Source: Pseudonocardia sp. (lineage in GTDB: Bacteria; Actinomycetota; Actinomycetes; Mycobacteriales; Pseudonocardiaceae). Taken from it: 8,795 bases of DNA. Shown here piece by piece: positions 6,329-8,795 of the stretch. The position numbers and the translations under genes are program-made. The notes under the pieces are model-generated. The model was not told the origin of the DNA. It did no database searches and saw only the letters and a program-made list of their open reading frames with translations. The stretch lies in the NCBI GenBank assembly GCA_030453005.1, contig JAKDLE010000073.1, positions 1-8,795 on the forward strand. Reading direction: 5' to 3'. Every line of letters begins with the position of its first letter. Within the stretch, counting starts at the first letter, position 1.

Positions 6329-7525
6329 CGGTCCGGACCGCCCCAGGGGATGGAGGAGCCGCGCCGCGGTGTCGGCCGCGGTGTCCGTCGCCTCGACCTC
6401 GAGAACCCCTCCCGGGCCGTGCACGACCCGGTTCAGGTCGACGAGAAGCCGCCGTCGCCCGGTCCCGGGCTCGCCGCCGGCCAGCACCGGAGCCCCCGCA
6501 CGAACCGCCTCGGCCGCCGTCGCCCACGCCGCGCGCCACGCGGGGGACGTGCTCGACGGTGTCGGAACCGAACAGCGCGAGACGGTCCGGCGCGTCGCGC
6601 CGCCGCCGGCTTCGTGCAGCACCGCGACCACCGCGACCAGCCCGGCGACGGACCCCCCGACCGTGACGGTCCGGCTGCGCAGCCGGACCTGGACCCCCGA
6701 GGGCAGGTCCAGACGGTCGTCGGAGTCCGCGCCGCGCAACATGACGAACCGCGCGTGCTCCGCCACGGCGGCGAGATCGCCCGGTTCCAGCAGGGTCTGC
6801 AGCATGGTGTTCGCCAGCACCGTCCGTGGTCCCACCGCGAGCACCGCGCGTCGGGTGCGGGCGTCGACGCGGGTGTAGAGGTCGAACAACGCCTGCTGGC
6901 CCGCGTCCCGATCACGCAGCAGCGCGTCCTGGATCCGTGCGGCCGCCGAGCGGACCAGGGAGTGCAGGATCGGCGAGGAGTGCTCGGCGCGGCAGCTGAC
7001 GTCGAGCACGCCCTCGATCCGCCCGGTGAACGGGTCGCGCACCGGGGCGCCTGCGCAGGCGTAGGGCTGCAGCTGCTCGACGAAGTGCTCGGCCCCCACG
7101 ATGTACACGGACCGGCCGGACTCCAGCACGGTGCCCACCCCGTTCGTACCGACGGCGCTCTCGTCGTAGCCAAACCCCTCGGCGAAGTTGCTGCCGTCGG
7201 CGGCCCGCCCGATCGCGGTCGTGGTGTCCAGCCGGAGCAGCAGGCGCGCCCGGTCGTCGGTGAGCACGACACACACCGGGACCCCCGCGGTCTGCTCGGT
7301 CAGCTGCTCCAGCACCGGGCGGGCACACCGGACCAGCCGGGACCCCACGTCGAGATCCGCGTGGTAGCGGCCCGTGACCACGTCCGGGTCGACGCCGCAG
7401 GCCAGGCTCCGCCGCCAGGACGCCGCCACGTGCGCGGGGATACCGGACAGGTCGACGTCCGGCCGGACCAAGAGCGCGTCACGGGCCGTGGCGAGCAGCC
7501 GGTGACGGGCGAGGAGGTCACCCAC
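5780..7525 (-). CDS. GAF/Fis-family transcriptional regulator (AcoR/MimR type)
   Basis: A 581-residue regulator laid out like bacterial enhancer-binding proteins. An N-terminal AcoR-type segment (ASWRRSLACGVDPD, 35-48) leads into a GAF sensor domain (about 75-200, with SAVGTNGVGTVLESGRSVYIVGAEHF and an EGVLDVS strand). A degenerate AAA+ domain follows (about 335-525). Its Walker A is GEPGTGRR (351-358), with Arg for Lys. The Walker B site reads LVVLRDID (402-409). There is no GAFTGA sigma-54 loop between them, only about 50 residues. LPPLRNRSGDLPSLV (452-466) and YAWPGNVGELRDALE (492-506) are family-typical. The C-terminus is a Fis helix-turn-helix (541-578, GGNRVAAAAALGVARSTLYRKIAQYGI). Start: GTG at 7525, with GGGAGG 6 bases upstream. 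It is transcribed away from the monooxygenase at 7684 and is its most likely regulator, by analogy with actinobacterial regulators of ketone- or propane-oxidation genes. The effector is unknown. Confidence 0.9.
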   Translation of the reverse strand: MGDLLARHRLLATARDALLVRPDVDLSGIPAHVAASWRRSLACGVDPDVVTGRYHADLDVGSRLVRCARPVLEQLTEQTAGVPVCVVLTDDRARLLLRLDTTTAIGRAADGSNFAEGFGYDESAVGTNGVGTVLESGRSVYIVGAEHFVEQLQPYACAGAPVRDPFTGRIEGVLDVSCRAEHSSPILHSLVRSAAARIQDALLRDRDAGQQALFDLYTRVDARTRRAVLAVGPRTVLANTMLQTLLEPGDLAAVAEHARFVMLRGADSDDRLDLPSGVQVRLRSRTVTVGGSVAGLVAVVAVLHEAGGGATRRTVSRCSVPTPSSTSPAWRAAWATAAEAVRAGAPVLAGGEPGTGRRRLLVDLNRVVHGPGGVLEVEATDTAADTAARLLHPLGRSGPSPLVVLRDIDRWDGDVFSQLVAAVRENGARFAATAAVPDGSALLTRFRCSVTLPPLRNRSGDLPSLVTDLLAELGPGRDVRLSAEALRTLARYAWPGNVGELRDALEAAVRRRPVGIVEAADLPEFCQSAPRGALRPVDQAERDMIVGALRVSGGNRVAAAAALGVARSTLYRKIAQYGITG

Positions 7526-7554
7526 GCAGTACCTCCCTGTGATCGACTCTTGTG

Positions 7555-7584
7555 CCCTTACTCACATCATGCGTCACCAGTCAA
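7555..7584 (-). promoter_or_regulatory. Candidate promoter of the GAF/Fis regulator
   Basis: On the minus strand TTGACT (7579-7584) is a near-consensus -35, followed after 18 bases by TAAGGG (7555-7560) as a weak -10. It would give a leader of roughly 20-25 bases before the GTG at 7525. The -10 match is poor. Confidence 0.3.
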
Positions 7585-7594
7585 GGCCGGACGC

Positions 7595-7611
7595 TGTCCG
7601 AACTTGGGACA
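7595..7611. promoter_or_regulatory. Dyad TGTCC-N7-GGACA, possible operator
   Basis: A perfect 5-bp inverted repeat with a 7-base spacer, in the 158-base gap between regulator and monooxygenase. Its 17-bp size suits a dimeric Fis-type helix-turn-helix. Assigning it to the neighbouring regulator is inference from position. Confidence 0.4.
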
Positions 7612-7617
7612 CCGCGG

Positions 7618-7647
7618 CGCGGCCGACCGGAACTACGGTCGGCCGCG
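7618..7647. repeat. 12-bp inverted repeat upstream of the monooxygenase
   Basis: CGCGGCCGACCG (7618-7629) and CGGTCGGCCGCG (7636-7647) are perfect complements around a 6-base spacer, 36 bases before the ATG at 7684. It could be an operator, or a strong leader hairpin in the monooxygenase mRNA that leaves the GGGAGG site at 7667-7672 free. Confidence 0.65.
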
Positions 7648-7683
7648 TTCGGCGTCACCATCGATCGGGAGGACCAGACAATC

Positions 7684-8795
7684 ATGACCCGTGCCGCTAC
7701 GACCGAGACCGCGCCGGAGATCGGTGCCGACGGCCACGTCGACGTCCTGATCGTCGGGGCCGGGGTGTCCGGTATCGGCGCCGCGCACCACCTCCGCAAG
7801 CAGTTCCCCGACCGGAGCTTCGTGCTGCTGGAGGCCCAGGACCGTCGCGGTGGGACCTGGTGGACGCACCGTTTCCCGGGGATCCGCTCGGACAGCGACC
7901 TGTTCACCTACGGCTACCGGCACAAGCCGTGGCGGGGGCCCTCGATCGCGGAGGGCGGAGCGATCCTGGACTACCTCGACGAGGTCGTCGAGGAGGACGA
8001 CCTGGCCGGGCACATCCGCTGCGATCACCGGGTGACCGGGCTGGACTGGTCGTCTGACGACAACCGGTGGACCGCGCAGGTCACCCGGACCGACACCGGT
8101 GAGCAGTTGCAGGTCACCGCGGAGTTCCTGTGGATGTGTCAGGGCTACTACAACCACGACGAGCCCTACACCCCCGGGTGGCCCGGCACCGACCGGTTCC
8201 AGGGCACGATCGTGCACCCGCAGACCTGGCCCGAGGACCTCGACCACACCGGCAAGCGGGTAGTCGTCATCGGGTCCGGTTCGACCGCGTCGACGCTGGT
8301 CCCGGCGATCGCGAAGACCGCCGAGCACGTGACGATGCTGCAGCGCTCGCCGTCGTACTACTTCCCCTCCCCGACGGTGCACGAGCTCGCCACCGCCCTG
8401 GCTCCGCTGGACCTGCCTGCCGAGTGGACCCATGAGATCCTGCGACGCCAGTACATGATGCAGTTCAACTGGCTGGCCGACATCTCCTGGAACAAGCCGG
8501 AGGAGGCCCACGAGTTCCTGGTGGAGACCATCCGGCCGCTGCTGCCCGAGGGCACCGACGTCGAGAAGCACTTCACGCCCAGCTACCGGCCGTGGCAGCA
8601 GCGGATCGCGATCGTCCCCGACGGCGACTTCTTCGAGCAGATGCGCGAGGGCAAGGCCTCGGTCGCCACCGACACGATCACCGAGTTCACCGAGAAGGGC
8701 GTGCAGGTCTCCTCGGGCGAGGTGCTCGAGGCCGACGTCATCGTGACCGCGACCGGGTTCAACCTGTCGGTGTTCGGCGACATCCCGTTCCGGGT
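7684..8795 (+). CDS. EthA-like flavin-containing Baeyer-Villiger monooxygenase, 3'-truncated
   Basis: The first 370 residues of a class B flavoprotein monooxygenase; EthA-type proteins are about 490 long, so roughly 120 are missing at the right edge. These enzymes use FAD, NADPH and O2 to insert oxygen next to a carbonyl or to oxidise sulfur. Visible signals are the FAD Rossmann motif VGAGVSG (24-30); GGTWW and PGIRSDSDLFTYGYRHKPW (56-83), close to EthA; the Baeyer-Villiger fingerprint F-x-G-x3-H-x3-W-P (172-183); the NADPH Rossmann motif IGSGSTA (196-202) with LQRSPSYY; and ATGFN (356-360). All catalytic motifs are intact. The ATG at 7684 has GGGAGG at 7667-7672, with 11-base spacing. It is divergent from the GAF/Fis regulator, with an inverted repeat and a dyad between them. 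The substrate is unknown: ketones or aldehydes from alkane or alcohol oxidation are likely, and prodrug activation as by EthA is possible. Confidence 0.93.
   Translation, partial: MTRAATTETAPEIGADGHVDVLIVGAGVSGIGAAHHLRKQFPDRSFVLLEAQDRRGGTWWTHRFPGIRSDSDLFTYGYRHKPWRGPSIAEGGAILDYLDEVVEEDDLAGHIRCDHRVTGLDWSSDDNRWTAQVTRTDTGEQLQVTAEFLWMCQGYYNHDEPYTPGWPGTDRFQGTIVHPQTWPEDLDHTGKRVVVIGSGSTASTLVPAIAKTAEHVTMLQRSPSYYFPSPTVHELATALAPLDLPAEWTHEILRRQYMMQFNWLADISWNKPEEAHEFLVETIRPLLPEGTDVEKHFTPSYRPWQQRIAIVPDGDFFEQMREGKASVATDTITEFTEKGVQVSSGEVLEADVIVTATGFNLSVFGDIPFR

Noticed and set aside
7555..7576. Minus-strand ACGCATGATGTGAGT resembling the 17-bp repeat at 2813-2846
   Set aside because: Only the outer 5-base blocks match and the spacing differs by one base; too weak to claim a shared regulator.
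7526..7683. Sigma-54 type -24/-12 promoter or DosR box in the regulator-monooxygenase gap
   Set aside because: No TGGCAC-N5-TTGC pattern was seen, and TGTCC-N7-GGACA is in the opposite half-site order to the DosR box.
6350..7687. A 445-residue plus-strand frame antisense to the GAF/Fis regulator
   Set aside because: Antisense frame rich in Arg, Gly and Gln; the regulator on the minus strand is unmistakable.
7633..8571. A 312-residue minus-strand frame antisense to the monooxygenase
   Set aside because: Low-complexity Val/Gly/Arg-rich shadow of a clear flavoprotein gene.

Overview
The window is very GC-rich, has few long non-coding gaps, and uses GTG and TTG starts with strong GGAGG-type ribosome binding sites. 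It carries a WhiB-family iron-sulfur regulator, a family essentially confined to Actinobacteria. The source is therefore an actinomycete. The mix of genes would suit Pseudonocardia or a relative, but the genus is a guess.

Layout. (1) 1-1581, plus strand: the C-terminal part of an SNF2-type DNA-dependent ATPase, cut by the left edge. (2) 1611-2422, minus strand: a two-gene operon facing the helicase, with a universal stress protein followed 2 bases later by a WhiB-like protein. (3) 2423-2910: a 488-base non-coding divergent region rich in palindromes and a 17-bp tandem repeat. (4) 2911-4982, plus strand: a tandem PRC-barrel protein and a PucR/CdaR-type regulator. (5) 5216 onward, plus strand: a second universal stress protein, paralogous to the first, whose frame lacks a stop and runs into the antisense of the next gene. 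(6) 5780-7525, minus strand: a GAF/Fis regulator of the AcoR/MimR type with a degenerate AAA+ domain. (7) 7684-8795, plus strand: an EthA-like flavin Baeyer-Villiger monooxygenase, divergent from that regulator and cut by the right edge.

The centre (1611 to about 5700) looks like a small stress-response cluster: two related Usp proteins, a WhiB, a PRC-barrel protein and a PucR-type regulator. The right end looks like a catabolic module: a ligand-sensing regulator divergent from a ketone/aldehyde-oxidising monooxygenase, with two dyads between them. Links between the two parts, and the inducing ligands, are inference. No tRNA, rRNA, CRISPR array, transposase or phage gene was seen. The least explained signals are the structured 2.4-2.9 kb region, a hairpin that could hide the ribosome binding site of the second Usp, and the missing stop codon of that gene.
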